Below are positions 43,639 to 52,869 of a stretch of 64,000 nt of DNA, piece after piece. The notes under the pieces are model-generated. The model saw nothing but the letters and a program-made list of their open reading frames with translations, was not told the DNA's origin and did no database searches. The translations under genes and the position numbers were made by a program. Origin of the DNA: Alphaproteobacteria bacterium (GTDB lineage Bacteria; Pseudomonadota; Alphaproteobacteria; TMED109). The stretch spans positions 1-64,000 of the forward strand of contig JAJDYI010000030.1 of the NCBI GenBank assembly GCA_022825235.1, written 5' to 3'. Position 1 is the first letter of the stretch; every line of letters starts with the position of its first letter.

Positions 43639-44015
43639 ACCGGTTGGCCGGCGTTCCCTGCGATGCCGACACTCTATGTTGTCGCCGGCCCGAACGGGTG
43701 CGGCAAATCCACCCTGACGCGTGCCGTATGGCTTGGCGACCTGGAAATCATCGACCCTGACGCGATTGCGCGCCGGCTATCCGACAGTCCCGGCCAGGCA
43801 GCTCGCGAAGCGGTGAAGCGCCGACGGGCGGCACTCCATTCGGGCCGGACGCATTTGCTGGAAACTACCTTGTCCGGTTCCGGTGTTCTCCGCCACATGG
43901 AAGCTGCCCGAGCGGCCCGCTTTCGGATCGAATTGCATTATGTGTCGTTGGAGTCGCCCGAGCTGGCATTGATCCGTATCCGCAACCGGGTCGCGCTCGG
44001 CGGACACGATGTCCC

Positions 44016-45234
44016 GAGACCTGTGCGCGGTCAAGGGTTTAGGTCGTAGAGTCAAGGACATGTCGTGATAACGGCGATGGTGACCGGGCGGGTCGTCGAT
44101 CCGATGCCTGACCTGCTGCCGTTGGTCGAGCGTGTCGTCGCATCGCAAGACTCGAGGGGCAGTCTGGGCCATCGGTTGGCCGCTGCGTACCTCTGCTTTC
44201 GCGGCGGGAGGCCTATCCGGTGGTGAGGAGATTGGCGGTACGGGTCAGGTTGTAGGCGGTCGCGGTGAGCCGGGCCTGGAGGTGGGCATTGGCCAGACCT
44301 CGCCAGCGCATTCGCCGGAAGCCGTACGATCGCTTCCAGGTCCCGAAGATCTTCTCGACCCGAGCCCGGATCCGGTGGATCGACCGGTTCCGTTCGGCGA
44401 GCCAGCGCTCGGCCTCACGCTGTGATGCTGGATCAGGCTGCGCCCAGACCCCGACGGCCGCGATCCGGGGCGTGCCGCCACGCGCCTGCACCGCCGCCGC
44501 AAAGCGGCGACCTCGATAGGCGCTGTCGGCATACACCTCGCCGGGATCGGGCGGCAGGGCGCTCTCGCCATGGTTACCGTCATGGACGTTGCCCGGCGTC
44601 ACGGCCAGCTGTTCCACCAGCGCCGTGTCGGCATCCGCGCCCACGTGCACCTTGTACCCGTGCACCGCCTTCCGGCGGCTGTGGCCCGCCCAGCCGGCTT
44701 CGGCATCGTCCCGACGGGCCGCGCCCACCACGCTCGCATCCACCAGCGTGCCCGTCTTCACCTGTACTGCCCGGCGCCGCAGTTGGGCGGTGATCAGGTC
44801 GAACAGCGTCTGATCCAGACCGTGCCGCAGAAGCTCCCGGCGAAACCGCACGAACGCCGTCCGCTCCGGCGTCGCCTCGGTGCGCGCAAACCCGCAAAAC
44901 CGACGGAACGACGCCCGGTCCTCCAGCGCTTCCGCCAGCCGGACGTCCGACAGGTCGTGCCAAACCGCCAGCAACAGCGCCCGGAACAACGCCAGCGGTG
45001 GCCAGCTCGCTTCACCCCGTGGCGCTGCATACACCACTGACAGGCGCGCCTCGATCGGCGACCAGTCGATCAGGTCGGCAATCTCGTCCAGGGACGATCG
45101 GCGCGACTCACGAGGAAACAAGGCTTCCTGACCAATCCGGCGGTGGGCCATCGTGAACTCCCGCACCAAATGCTGCTTCCGGCCATCGAATCAGTCACTC
45201 ACACCAACGTCAACCCCTTCCGCGCACAGGTCTC
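44016..45234. mobile_element. IS5-family insertion sequence, complete, 1219 bp
   Basis: Terminal inverted repeats GAGACCTGTGCGCGG (44016-44030) and its complement (45220-45234) are identical over 15 bp. The flanks carry GTCCC on both sides (44011-44015 and 45235-45239), a 5-bp target duplication. An equally valid reading is 16-bp inverted repeats with a 3-bp duplication TCC. Contains one transposase gene on the minus strand and nothing else. Confidence 0.92.
44213..45151 (-). CDS. IS5-family DDE transposase
   Basis: 312 aa from ATG 45151, with GGGAG 6 nt upstream; GTG/TTG codons at 45166-45169 are less likely starts. The N-terminal DUF772 region (PLALFRALLLAVWHDLSDVRLAEALEDRASFRRFCGF) is followed by an RNase H-like core. 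First Asp is in TGTLVDASVVGAARR, second Asp in GEVYADSAYRGRRF, and Glu in RARVEKIFGTWKRSYGFRRMR, the Y-(2)-R-(3)-E-like signature of IS4/IS5 transposases. The gene is uninterrupted, fits inside intact ends, and is probably active. Confidence 0.93.
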   Translation of the reverse strand: MAHRRIGQEALFPRESRRSSLDEIADLIDWSPIEARLSVVYAAPRGEASWPPLALFRALLLAVWHDLSDVRLAEALEDRASFRRFCGFARTEATPERTAFVRFRRELLRHGLDQTLFDLITAQLRRRAVQVKTGTLVDASVVGAARRDDAEAGWAGHSRRKAVHGYKVHVGADADTALVEQLAVTPGNVHDGNHGESALPPDPGEVYADSAYRGRRFAAAVQARGGTPRIAAVGVWAQPDPASQREAERWLAERNRSIHRIRARVEKIFGTWKRSYGFRRMRWRGLANAHLQARLTATAYNLTRTANLLTTG

Positions 45235-45659
45235 GTCCCGGAAGTGGACGTACGGAGGCGATTCATCCGGTCGTGGGCCAAGCTGCCTTCCGCGATCGGC
45301 TTGGCGGACGCGGTCCGTCTTTACGACAACACGGACCATGACCGGCCACACCGCGAAGTCGCGGTCCTCGCGGAAGCGGCATGGTGGACGGCGGGCCGTC
45401 TTCCGGCTTGGGCAGGCGCGGCACTCGCACGGACGACGGTGCCCGACCTATAGGGGCAGTTACGACCGCGCGGAATGTTGGCGAACGCAACGACGTCATT
45501 GCGCCAAACCTCCCACAAAACGAGGAGGTTGCTATGGATCAGACCGGGGTCGCCAAGAAATGGCGGTCTGAGTTGCTGCGGGTTCTCGCTGCGATGTGCG
45601 TGCCGAAGCCTGCCTGCGGGTACCGGGGCTGGGAGCAGGCTCGATGCCGCCCGAACTGC

Positions 45660-46880
45660 TCAATCGTGCCGGCGGCTGCTCGGGGGTTCGGCCCACAATA
45701 TGGCGCCAAGCGTGAGACTCCCGAAGAGGGCGAAGGCGCCCACCTGCGTGTGGATGGTCCCGTCGAAGCCCTGTCCGATCAGGCTCCCGAGCGGCACGGA
45801 AATCAGGGTGGAGAGTGACGCCACCACCGCCGCACCCACGCCGGCAATGTGGCCGAGCGGTTCCATGGCAAGAGCGTTGAGGTTCCCGAAGACGAGACCG
45901 ATGAAGAGGAACACGACGAGCAGGTACGCCATGAACAGCCAGAGCGGCGGAAGCCCGTCGAACTGGAACAGGCCGATCCAGGCGACCAGGGAAATCAGCG
46001 CGACGGTGGTCGCTCCGATCTTCGAGAGCCGTCGCATGCCATGCCGGAGGACCAGGCGACCATTGACCATCCCGCCGAAACCGATGCCCAGTGCCAGGAC
46101 TCCGAAATACACCGGGAACATCGCACCGGTCTCGTACGCCTCCTGGAAGATCTGCTGGGCGGAGCTCAGGTAGGCGACGAACGGTGCGAACACGAGCCCG
46201 GTCGCGAGGATGTACCCGAGCGAGGTCCGAATGCGCACGATCTCGCCGACCGCCTGGCCGATGGCGCCGACGGAAAAGGGGCGGCGGCGTGCGACGGGGA
46301 GGGTTTCCGGCTGGCGCAGCGCGAGCCATACGAAGGCCACCGCGGCGAACGCGAAGAACGTCGTGAAGATCGTGCGCCAGCTTCCCAGCCAGAGAATCCC
46401 CTGCCCGAGCAATGGGGCGAGTGCGGGGACCAGGATGAAGACCGCCATCACGAAGGACATGAGCCGGGCCATCTGCCGGCCGCTGAACTGATCGCGGACC
46501 AGGGCCATGGTCACGATCCGCGGCCCCGCCGCCCCCACGCCCTGGAGGACACGCCCGGCGATCATCGCCTCGAAGGAGGACGCGAAGATGCTGACGAGGC
46601 AGCCCGTCATGAAGAGGGCAAGGCCGGCACAGATCGCGGGTTTTCGCCCGATGCGATCAGAGAGCGGCCCGAACAGCACCTGTCCGAGCGCGAGGCCGAG
46701 GAACAGGGACGTGATCACGTACTGGACGTCGTTTGGACGCTGCACGCCGAGATCGCGGCCGATCATCGGCAGGGCCGGCAGCATGGCGTCGATTGCAAGC
46801 GCGACCAGTGACATCAGGAGCGCGGCGAGCGGGACGAACTCGCCCGTGCGAAGGGCACCGGCGCGCGCTGATCGGCTCAT
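45660..46880 (-). CDS. Bcr/CflA-family drug-resistance MFS transporter
   Basis: 406 aa with twelve predicted hydrophobic spans. Major facilitator DHA1 type: VQYVITSLFLGLALGQVLFGPLSDRIGRKP carries TM2 and the loop motif A (G..sDr.Grk), RVLQGVGAAGPRIVTMALVRD is motif B/C of TM4-5 as in Bcr/CflA, and GNLNALAMEPLGHIAGVGAAV is the typical TM11 segment. Proton-driven efflux at the inner membrane; Bcr exports bicyclomycin and sulfonamides, but the specificity here is unknown. The 3' end lies about 200 bp from the interrupted zeta toxin gene. Confidence 0.9.
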   Translation of the reverse strand: MSRSARAGALRTGEFVPLAALLMSLVALAIDAMLPALPMIGRDLGVQRPNDVQYVITSLFLGLALGQVLFGPLSDRIGRKPAICAGLALFMTGCLVSIFASSFEAMIAGRVLQGVGAAGPRIVTMALVRDQFSGRQMARLMSFVMAVFILVPALAPLLGQGILWLGSWRTIFTTFFAFAAVAFVWLALRQPETLPVARRRPFSVGAIGQAVGEIVRIRTSLGYILATGLVFAPFVAYLSSAQQIFQEAYETGAMFPVYFGVLALGIGFGGMVNGRLVLRHGMRRLSKIGATTVALISLVAWIGLFQFDGLPPLWLFMAYLLVVFLFIGLVFGNLNALAMEPLGHIAGVGAAVVASLSTLISVPLGSLIGQGFDGTIHTQVGAFALFGSLTLGAILWAEPPSSRRHD

Positions 46881-47027
46881 CCTGCCTGCCTTTGCCTGGT
46901 TGGGACGGTCAAACTTCCGAGACCATCGATCGGCGACGTTGCCGTCCGCCCGGCCGTGGCGGGACGGCGACGGCGGGCGGATCGCGTCGGTCGGTCCCGC
47001 CAGCCGGTTCAGCTTGTCTGGCGCTCG

Positions 47028-47864
47028 TCAGGTCCGGTGCGTTTCCCAGTCGGTGCCGTGGTAGAGGATCTTCCGTCGTTCTTCCTCCGACCACCGGTGG
47101 AATTCCACCGCCTCGGGGTCGAAGTCGCACTCGGGCTCCGGCTCCAGCTCGAAATGACCGTGCGTGTCGACGCCCCGCACGAGGGCGGCGCTGTCGTGGT
47201 CGGAGCGGATCTGGCGGGCGTCCGGCGGAATGAAGCGGATCGCCAGCCCGATGCGGCGGTCGGCGGAGCGGTTGGGGTGCGATGCGTGGGCGATGCGGAA
47301 GGCGAAGATCGAGCCTTCCCCGGGGTCGAGCTCGACGTTCACGGCCTTGGCCTCATCGATGCCTTCGGTGATTTCCTGGCCGCGCGTGAGCATGTTGTCG
47401 TCGTGGTACGTCTCGCGGTGCGGGAGGTCGGGTCCCAGGTGCGAGCCCAGCAGGTAGCGCATGCAGCCGCTGGTCACGTTGGCGGGCGAGAGCGCCACCC
47501 AGAGCGTGATCAGCTTGGTGCTGTCGAGACCCCAGTACTGGCTGTCCTGGTGCCACGAGACGTAGCTCGGGGAATTCGCTTCCTTCAGCCACCAGTCCGT
47601 GGACCAGACCATGATGTTGGGGCCCAGGATGTCCTCCACCGGATCGAGGACCCGGGGAGAGCGGATGAATTCGGCCAGCCACTTGAACAGGAGGTGGCTC
47701 TTGTAGCGGAGCGGCCCCTTCAGCGGGCCGCCGTGCTCGGCCTCGCGCGCCTCGAGTCGTGCCCGCATGCCGAGCATGTCGTCCTTGGAGGCGACCCGGA
47801 CCGGCGCGTACACACCGTCGCGGTGGAACCGCGCAATTGCTCCGGCGTCGAGAACCTTGCCCAT
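47028..47864 (-). CDS. Phytanoyl-CoA dioxygenase-family protein
   Basis: 278 aa. Fe(II)/2-oxoglutarate oxygenase of the PhyH family. The iron ligands are His105 and Asp107 (SWHQDSQYW) and His193 (IAHASHPNRS), and Arg204 in SADRRIGLAIRF should bind the 2-oxoglutarate carboxylate. LWVALSPANVTSGCMRYLLGSH is the usual core strand, and the GPNIMVWSTDWWLKEA stretch is characteristic of marine proteobacterial members. It hydroxylates an unknown substrate; despite the family name phytanoyl-CoA need not be it. Next upstream is the threonine-aldolase-type gene on the same strand, 126 bp away. Confidence 0.9.
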   Translation of the reverse strand: MGKVLDAGAIARFHRDGVYAPVRVASKDDMLGMRARLEAREAEHGGPLKGPLRYKSHLLFKWLAEFIRSPRVLDPVEDILGPNIMVWSTDWWLKEANSPSYVSWHQDSQYWGLDSTKLITLWVALSPANVTSGCMRYLLGSHLGPDLPHRETYHDDNMLTRGQEITEGIDEAKAVNVELDPGEGSIFAFRIAHASHPNRSADRRIGLAIRFIPPDARQIRSDHDSAALVRGVDTHGHFELEPEPECDFDPEAVEFHRWSEEERRKILYHGTDWETHRT

Positions 47865-47990
47865 CCTGCTATCCCGCTGTCACGTCCTGCCGGCAATCAT
47901 CCGCTGTCACGTCGCCGCAAGCAACACGGCCGGGCGCGGAGGCGCCGTCCATGCCATCCGGGAGGTTGGTCCGCCGGCGCCCGGGCCCAT

Positions 47991-49046
47991 TCACGACGCG
48001 GCCTCGGCCAGGATCCGGGCGGCTTCCTCGCAGTCGGTCCCGCTGACGTCGAGGTGGGTGACGGCGCGCATGCGCGTGGGGCCCATGGCGCCGATGCGGA
48101 GGCCGGTCGCTCCGGCACGGGCGGCGACGTCGGGAGCGCTGCGGCCCGTACCGCCCACGTCAAAGAACAGGATGTTGGTGTCGCACGGTTCGACCGTGAA
48201 CCCCTCCTGCCCGGCGAGTGCCTCGGCCAGCAGCGCGGCATGCGCATGGTCCTCGGCCAGGCGGTCCCAGTGGTGGTCGAGCGCGTGCAGGCCCGCGGCG
48301 GCCAGGATGCCGGCCTGGCGCATCGCGCCGCCCATGCGCTGCTTCCAGCGCCAGACCTCCTCGATGAAGGCGGCCGAGCCCGCGAGGACCGCGCCCACCG
48401 GGCAGCCGAGCCCCTTGCTGAAATCGATCCACGCGCTGTCGAAGCAGCCCGCGTAGTCGGCCGCCGGAACACCCGACGCGACGGCCGCGTTCGGGAGCCG
48501 GGCGCCGTCCAGGTGCGTGGCGAGGCCGTGCTCGCGGGCGACGTCGGTCACCGCCCGCACCGTTTCGAGCGGCCAGACCGTGCCGCCGCCCATGTTGGCG
48601 GTGTTCTCGACCTCCAGGAGAGAGGAGCGCGGCGCGTACCGGTGGGTGTCGCGGATGGCCGCCCGGGCCTGTTCCGCCGTGTAGATGCCGCGCTCTCCGG
48701 GCAGGCCGGCGATCTGCACGCCCGACAGCGCGGCGGGACCCCCGCCCTCGAAGTTGAGGATGTGGGACGACGCCTCGGCGATCACCTCGTCTCCCGGCTG
48801 GCAGTGCACGCGGATGGCGATCTCGTTGCACATCGTGCCCGACGGCAGGAACACCGCCGCCTCCTGGCCAAGCAGCGCCGCCACGCGCTCGCAGAGTGCG
48901 TTGACGCTCGGGTCGTCGAACAGCTGCTCGTCGCCAACCTCCGCCGCTGCCATCGCCTGGCGCATGGCCGGGGTGGGGAGGGTCTGGGTGTCGCTGTAGA
49001 GGTTGATGCGAGGGGCAATCGCTCGCTCGTGCGTCGCTGTCGCCAT
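47991..49046 (-). CDS. Threonine aldolase-type PLP enzyme (GntG/LtaE group)
   Basis: 351 aa from ATG 49046. Fold-type I PLP lyase of the beta-eliminating group: NLYSDTQTLPTPAMRQAMAAAEVGDEQLFDDPSVNALCERVAALLGQEAAVFLPSGTMCN is the family opening. EVENTANMGGGTVWPLE and THLDGARLPNAAVASG (Asp/Arg at PLP) follow, and IDFSKGLGCPVGAVLAG has the PLP Lys. It would split L-threonine, L-allo-threonine or a related beta-hydroxy amino acid to glycine and an aldehyde. Cytosolic; possibly co-transcribed with the PhyH-family gene downstream, whose oxygenase could make or modify a hydroxylated amino acid (inference). Confidence 0.9.
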   Translation of the reverse strand: MATATHERAIAPRINLYSDTQTLPTPAMRQAMAAAEVGDEQLFDDPSVNALCERVAALLGQEAAVFLPSGTMCNEIAIRVHCQPGDEVIAEASSHILNFEGGGPAALSGVQIAGLPGERGIYTAEQARAAIRDTHRYAPRSSLLEVENTANMGGGTVWPLETVRAVTDVAREHGLATHLDGARLPNAAVASGVPAADYAGCFDSAWIDFSKGLGCPVGAVLAGSAAFIEEVWRWKQRMGGAMRQAGILAAAGLHALDHHWDRLAEDHAHAALLAEALAGQEGFTVEPCDTNILFFDVGGTGRSAPDVAARAGATGLRIGAMGPTRMRAVTHLDVSGTDCEEAARILAEAAS

Positions 49047-49312
49047 GGTGCTGTCCGTCGATTTCGGGAGGGGGCCTGTATGCCGGGCTGCGCCGATCAT
49101 GCACCGAAAGCGCGCGCCGGGCGTTGTGGGCGCGTATCAGCGATCTACAGCACGTGCCGCGTCTGCCACGCAGCCGCCGGATCACCCGGCTCGATTGCCG
49201 CCATGGCCGCACCCCGGCACCTCTTGGCGCGGTTTGAACAGAAGGAACAGGACCATTCTTCGGGGATCGACATATTCCCCGAACGGCTGCCTGAACCGCG
49301 CCCCGAGCGGGC

Positions 49313-51496
49313 TCACGCGGGTCGGGCCGATCCGGCGAGAAGGTAGCTGTACAGCCGGAGGACCAGCGGTTTCTCCTGCGCTTCCAGCCACTGTCGGCCC
49401 TCCGGCGTCAGCGCAATCGTCCGGCAGTCTTCGTCCGCGACCACGGAAGCAATCTTGTCGTGGAGCGCGCTCGCCAGCCAGATCGCATCACCGGGGCCGC
49501 ATTGGTGCAGCCGGGTGCCGGCGGAATCGAGGGCGGAGACCTGGCCCGACACGATCAGCTGGAGGTCGGCTTCGGCTGTGTCCGGACCGGCCAGCGTCTC
49601 CCCGGCCGCGTAGGCCCGGGGGCTCGCCCACTGCTGAAGTTCGGCCGTCAGGTCCTCGAACTGGATTTGCCGGTCCAGGTGCCGCTCGAGGTCTTCGGAG
49701 GCGTGGGCCAGCAGCGCGGATCGCCTGACCTCCTGGCCCTCGGCATCCGTCTTCCATGCATCGATGACCAGGTCCTCGCCGCGCTCGAGGGCAGGGTCCA
49801 TGGCTGGCTCCACGATCAACGCCGCGAACACCGGCGGCCGCAGGTTCCGCCGCAGGCCGTCGAGCAGGCCCTTCGGGAGGGCGCTCAGCACGATCCGGAC
49901 CCCGGCCATCTCCGCCGCCTGCAGGCACCTGCAGAGCACGCTCACGGCCGAGAAATCGAAGCCGGAGACCTGGTGGAAGTCCAGTACCAGGCACGCGGGA
50001 CGCTGCTCGCCGCTCACCGATTGCCGGAGATGGTCGGCGAGCGGGCAGACGCTCCCGAAGAACAGGTAGCCCCGCAGCCGGTAGGCGTGCACCTGTCCGC
50101 CGTCCTGCAGCAGGATGGCGCGGTCAGGAACGGGCCGGGCCCGGCTGCTCTGCCGTTCGCGGGCCGTGAAGCGGGATTCGATCGGGTCGACCCGGCCGAG
50201 GCGCACCGCAAAGAAGACGAGCGTGGCCAGCATGCCCGCGCCCACGCCCTCCAGCAGCCCGAACGAGACGATCGTGGCGAAGATCAGGACGATGATGCCG
50301 TACTCGGACCAGGGTAGCCGTCGGAAGCTCCTGAGCAGCCCTTCGTCCAGCATGCCGAGCCCCGCGAAGATGAGAACGCCCCCGACGAGCGGTGCCGGTA
50401 CCAGTTCCAGCATCCTGTCGCCGAGCAGCAGCGCGCTCCCGATGACCGCGGCGGCCACCAGGCCGGTGAGACGGGTGGTGGCGCCGAACAGCTTGCTGCG
50501 GAACGAGGCCGGCACCACCGTGGTCGCCACGGTGCCTCCGCCGAGGCCGGCCAGTACGCTCGCGAGTCCGGTGGCCCGGAATTCCCGATCCCAGTCGAGG
50601 TCCTGGTTCACCGCGAGCTCGAGACCGGCGATGTTCATGATCACGCAGATGAGGGCGATGAGCACCAGGCTCAGCAGGTGGGGCGCCTGCACGGCCATCG
50701 CGGCCCCGTCCAGCAGCGCGAGGTCGGAGAGCCGCAGGGCGGGCCACAGGGCGCCGTCCGCCGTGCTGGTGAGGAGCAGGCCGGATGCCCTGGCCGCCTC
50801 GCCCGAGATGTCGAGAGCGGCAAGGACGGCGTGGTACGCCGTCACGAAGAGGGCCACGCTGACCGGCAGGATCAGCGGGTTGCCCCTGCGTCGCACGGCG
50901 AGATACAGGGCAATTCCGTAGCCGGCGCCGGGGGCCCATTGCCAGAAGTCCGCGGGCGCGGAGAGGGCGGGGATCGACCACCCGTCGAGGCCAGCGCCCA
51001 TCAGGAACATGGCCGCGATGCAGACGGCTCCGCCGATCCCGGCCACGAAGCCGCCGGCCACGGGATAGGGGATGAAGCGCACAAGGTTGGCCAGGCGAAA
51101 GTGGCCGATGAGGAGGCAGCATGCGCCGGTGAGCACCGCGCCTGCCACGAGCAGGCCGACGGCGCTCACGAACAGGGCGTCCCCTTCGGCGGGCGTCGTT
51201 CCCACCATCAGGGCCATCGGAATCACGAGGGCCGGCGACAGGCCCGCAATCACTCCGCGATAACCGCTCGCGAGCGCCACCAGGACGCAGATGGCGAAGT
51301 TCCCGAACAGGATGAGGCCCACGCCCTGGGACGAGTAGGGTGCGAGGGCTCCTGAGAAGATGAAGGTCCCGAACGCGACCTGGGCGACCAGCAGGCCCAG
51401 TCCCGCGGTGAGGCCCGCCGAGAGCGCCGGGATGCCCTTGACGGACAGGGCGTCGGTCCGAAGCTCGACGACCAGCTCCCGGAGCGAAGGTGTCAC
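49313..51496 (-). CDS. SulP-family anion transporter with STAS and cyclic-nucleotide-binding-like domain
   Basis: 727 aa from GTG 51496. Residues 1-440 are the SulP membrane domain with 12-14 spans, including GLSPALVIPMALMVG, NLVRFIPYPVAGGFVAGIGG and LGGGTVATTVVPASF. A STAS domain follows at about 460-570 (RLRGYLFFGSVCPLADHL, CLVLDFHQVSGFDFSAVSVLCRCL). The last 110 residues (WASPRAYAAGETLAGPDTAEADLQLIVSGQVSALD...LHQCGPGDAIW) have the beta-roll layout of a cNMP-binding domain, though the phosphate-binding Arg of true cAMP sites is not evident. Bacterial SulP proteins move sulfate, bicarbonate or dicarboxylates by sodium or proton symport. The added domain suggests gating by a nucleotide or another signal. 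Confidence 0.87.
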   Translation of the reverse strand: MTPSLRELVVELRTDALSVKGIPALSAGLTAGLGLLVAQVAFGTFIFSGALAPYSSQGVGLILFGNFAICVLVALASGYRGVIAGLSPALVIPMALMVGTTPAEGDALFVSAVGLLVAGAVLTGACCLLIGHFRLANLVRFIPYPVAGGFVAGIGGAVCIAAMFLMGAGLDGWSIPALSAPADFWQWAPGAGYGIALYLAVRRRGNPLILPVSVALFVTAYHAVLAALDISGEAARASGLLLTSTADGALWPALRLSDLALLDGAAMAVQAPHLLSLVLIALICVIMNIAGLELAVNQDLDWDREFRATGLASVLAGLGGGTVATTVVPASFRSKLFGATTRLTGLVAAAVIGSALLLGDRMLELVPAPLVGGVLIFAGLGMLDEGLLRSFRRLPWSEYGIIVLIFATIVSFGLLEGVGAGMLATLVFFAVRLGRVDPIESRFTARERQSSRARPVPDRAILLQDGGQVHAYRLRGYLFFGSVCPLADHLRQSVSGEQRPACLVLDFHQVSGFDFSAVSVLCRCLQAAEMAGVRIVLSALPKGLLDGLRRNLRPPVFAALIVEPAMDPALERGEDLVIDAWKTDAEGQEVRRSALLAHASEDLERHLDRQIQFEDLTAELQQWASPRAYAAGETLAGPDTAEADLQLIVSGQVSALDSAGTRLHQCGPGDAIWLASALHDKIASVVADEDCRTIALTPEGRQWLEAQEKPLVLRLYSYLLAGSARPA

Positions 51497-51629
51497 CGTG
51501 ACGGATTCTTCGGGGAAGCTGGCACCGTGCCGGTAGTCATGGCACGATCACGGAAGCCGTTCAAGAAGACGCCGCGCCGTGACCGGGACGGGGCACCGGG
51601 AGGCGGGGGCACCCGCACCGGCCCTCTGG

Positions 51630-51962
51630 TCAGGTTGCAGCCACCGTCGTGGTGAGCCGCAGCCCGATCGCCCCGACCGCGATCAATGCGATGCAGATGA
51701 CCTGCACGGAGCCTAGCTGTTCGCGGAACACCACGAAGCCGATCATCGTCACCGCCAGAATGCCGATGCCGGCCCACAGGGCATACGCGACACCGACCGG
51801 GATCACCTTGAGAGCGGGCGCGAAGAGCCAGAAACAACACATGTAGCAGACGATCGACAGCACGCCCCAGTGCCACTTCTCGAAACCGTCCGACAACTTC
51901 AGCAGGACCGTGCCAATCACCTCCAGGACAATGGCTGACGCCAGGAACATCCATGCACTCAT
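51630..51962 (-). CDS. Small multidrug resistance (SMR) transporter
   Basis: 110 aa with four hydrophobic helices, the EmrE/SugE/QacE size. Glu14 (SAIVLEVIGTVLLKLS) is the proton/substrate-exchanging residue, and PVGVAYALWAGIGILAVTMIGFVVF is the conserved TM3 with the W-A-G motif. It works as a dimer at the inner membrane, exchanging cations or guanidinium for protons. The AYALWAGIG segment and 'LKLS..F' fit the EmrE-like side better than Gdx/SugE, but this is not decisive. Single gene. Confidence 0.9.
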   Translation of the reverse strand: MSAWMFLASAIVLEVIGTVLLKLSDGFEKWHWGVLSIVCYMCCFWLFAPALKVIPVGVAYALWAGIGILAVTMIGFVVFREQLGSVQVICIALIAVGAIGLRLTTTVAAT

Positions 51963-52224
51963 CGATCCGCACCTCCAGGTGGGGCTTGCCCTGCCCGTCT
52001 GCTTCGCGCAGGGCGCTGCCGGCAGGCAGCGCGGGCGCACAGGGGACCGCAGGTCTTCACCGAAGCCCACAGGGGAGTGCGCCGCGCTGGCGAAGTCAAG
52101 GCGCCGATCGGGGGCGTCTCCCGTCAGCCCCATCGCGGCCCGGCCCGCGCTGGCGGCCCGTGCAGGCCCGCCGCGCCCGGCTTGCCGCCAAATGACTGCA
52201 GACCGGTCCCGGGGCCCGCGATGG

Positions 52225-52638
52225 CTAGCCGGGCTGCCAGCCGGACGGAGCGAGCTCGAACCCGGCGAAGTCGAAGGCGGGCGCCACGGTGCACCCCACC
52301 AGCGTCCATGCCCCTTCCGACCGGGCGCTCTGCCAGGTTCCCGCCGGGACCGGCACGTGAGGCTCCGCGTCGCCGCCGAAGCCCAGCCGCCGCTGCACGA
52401 TCTCGACACCGTCGGCCGAGAGTTCAAGCCGGAGCGGATCGCCCGCGTAGAAATGCCAGATTTCCACGGCGTCGATGCGGTGCCAGGCGGACACCTCACC
52501 TGCTTTCAGCAGGTAGTAGATCGCGGTCAGCACGCCCCGGCCCCCGGCCTCGGCCCGGTGGCGATACGTCTCGCGGTAATGCCCGCCTTCGGGATGCGGG
52601 AGGAGGTTGTACGCACGGATGAGATCGTCGGCATCCAT
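52225..52638 (-). CDS. Cupin_5 / DUF985 family protein
   Basis: 137 aa from ATG 52638. LIRAYNLLPHPEGGHYRETYR is the standard opening of DUF985 cupins, followed by TAIYYLLKAGEVSAWHRIDAVEIWHFYAGDPLRLEL and PAGTWQSARSEGAWTLVGCTVAPAFDFAGFELA. A compact beta-barrel with two His residues as possible ligands. Function unknown, although some members are sugar-epimerase-like in fold. Confidence 0.9.
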   Translation of the reverse strand: MDADDLIRAYNLLPHPEGGHYRETYRHRAEAGGRGVLTAIYYLLKAGEVSAWHRIDAVEIWHFYAGDPLRLELSADGVEIVQRRLGFGGDAEPHVPVPAGTWQSARSEGAWTLVGCTVAPAFDFAGFELAPSGWQPG

Positions 52639-52869
52639 GGAGAGCCTCCGCGCCGTTGGCCTGCCGGAAGACTTGGATTCCCGCGTTGCGGGCGCCCGCG
52701 TCCGACGCGCCATTATGGGAACGATCGAGCAGCGGCACTACCGCGATAGGTCGGCCGTTCGACGTCCGGAGGACTTCAGGGCTGGCTGCCGTCGATGCGG
52801 CCCGCGACACTGCCGTCGGCGATGGGTAGGGTTGGCCCATGGGCACTTCCGTCGCAGCCGCCGGGGCTG

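Larger units (their letters stand above)
43663..45453 (+). pseudogene. Zeta-type toxin kinase, split by an IS5-family element
   Basis: The first part, 43663-44015, codes for a zeta/ATP-binding kinase: Walker A AGPNGCGKST at 8-17, IIDPDAIARRL, TLLETTLSGSG, and IELHYVSLESPELALIRIRNRVALGGHDVP. The second part, 45240-45453, resumes exactly with EVDVRRRFIRSWAKLP and LADAVRLYDN, the family's 'vRRRf.rs..nl......D....ydn' segment, and stops at 45451-45453. Removing the element and one target-site copy gives an uninterrupted 188-codon gene. Zeta toxins phosphorylate UDP-activated sugars and block wall synthesis. The insertion separates the catalytic and distal halves, so the toxin should be inactive. 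Confidence 0.88.

Noticed and set aside
45244-45453. Separate small gene starting at GTG 45244
   Set aside because: Its sequence is the continuation of the zeta-type kinase once the IS is removed, so it is a gene fragment.
45535-45818. Small gene with a good AGGAGG (MDQTGVAKKW...)
   Set aside because: After about 35 residues it runs antisense into the Bcr/CflA gene and no family is evident. The ribosome-binding site alone is not enough, although a short peptide remains possible.
46956-49346. 796-codon open frame on the plus strand
   Set aside because: Antisense to the PhyH-family and threonine-aldolase genes, both of which have clear motifs. The plus translation is low-complexity Arg/Gly/Val.
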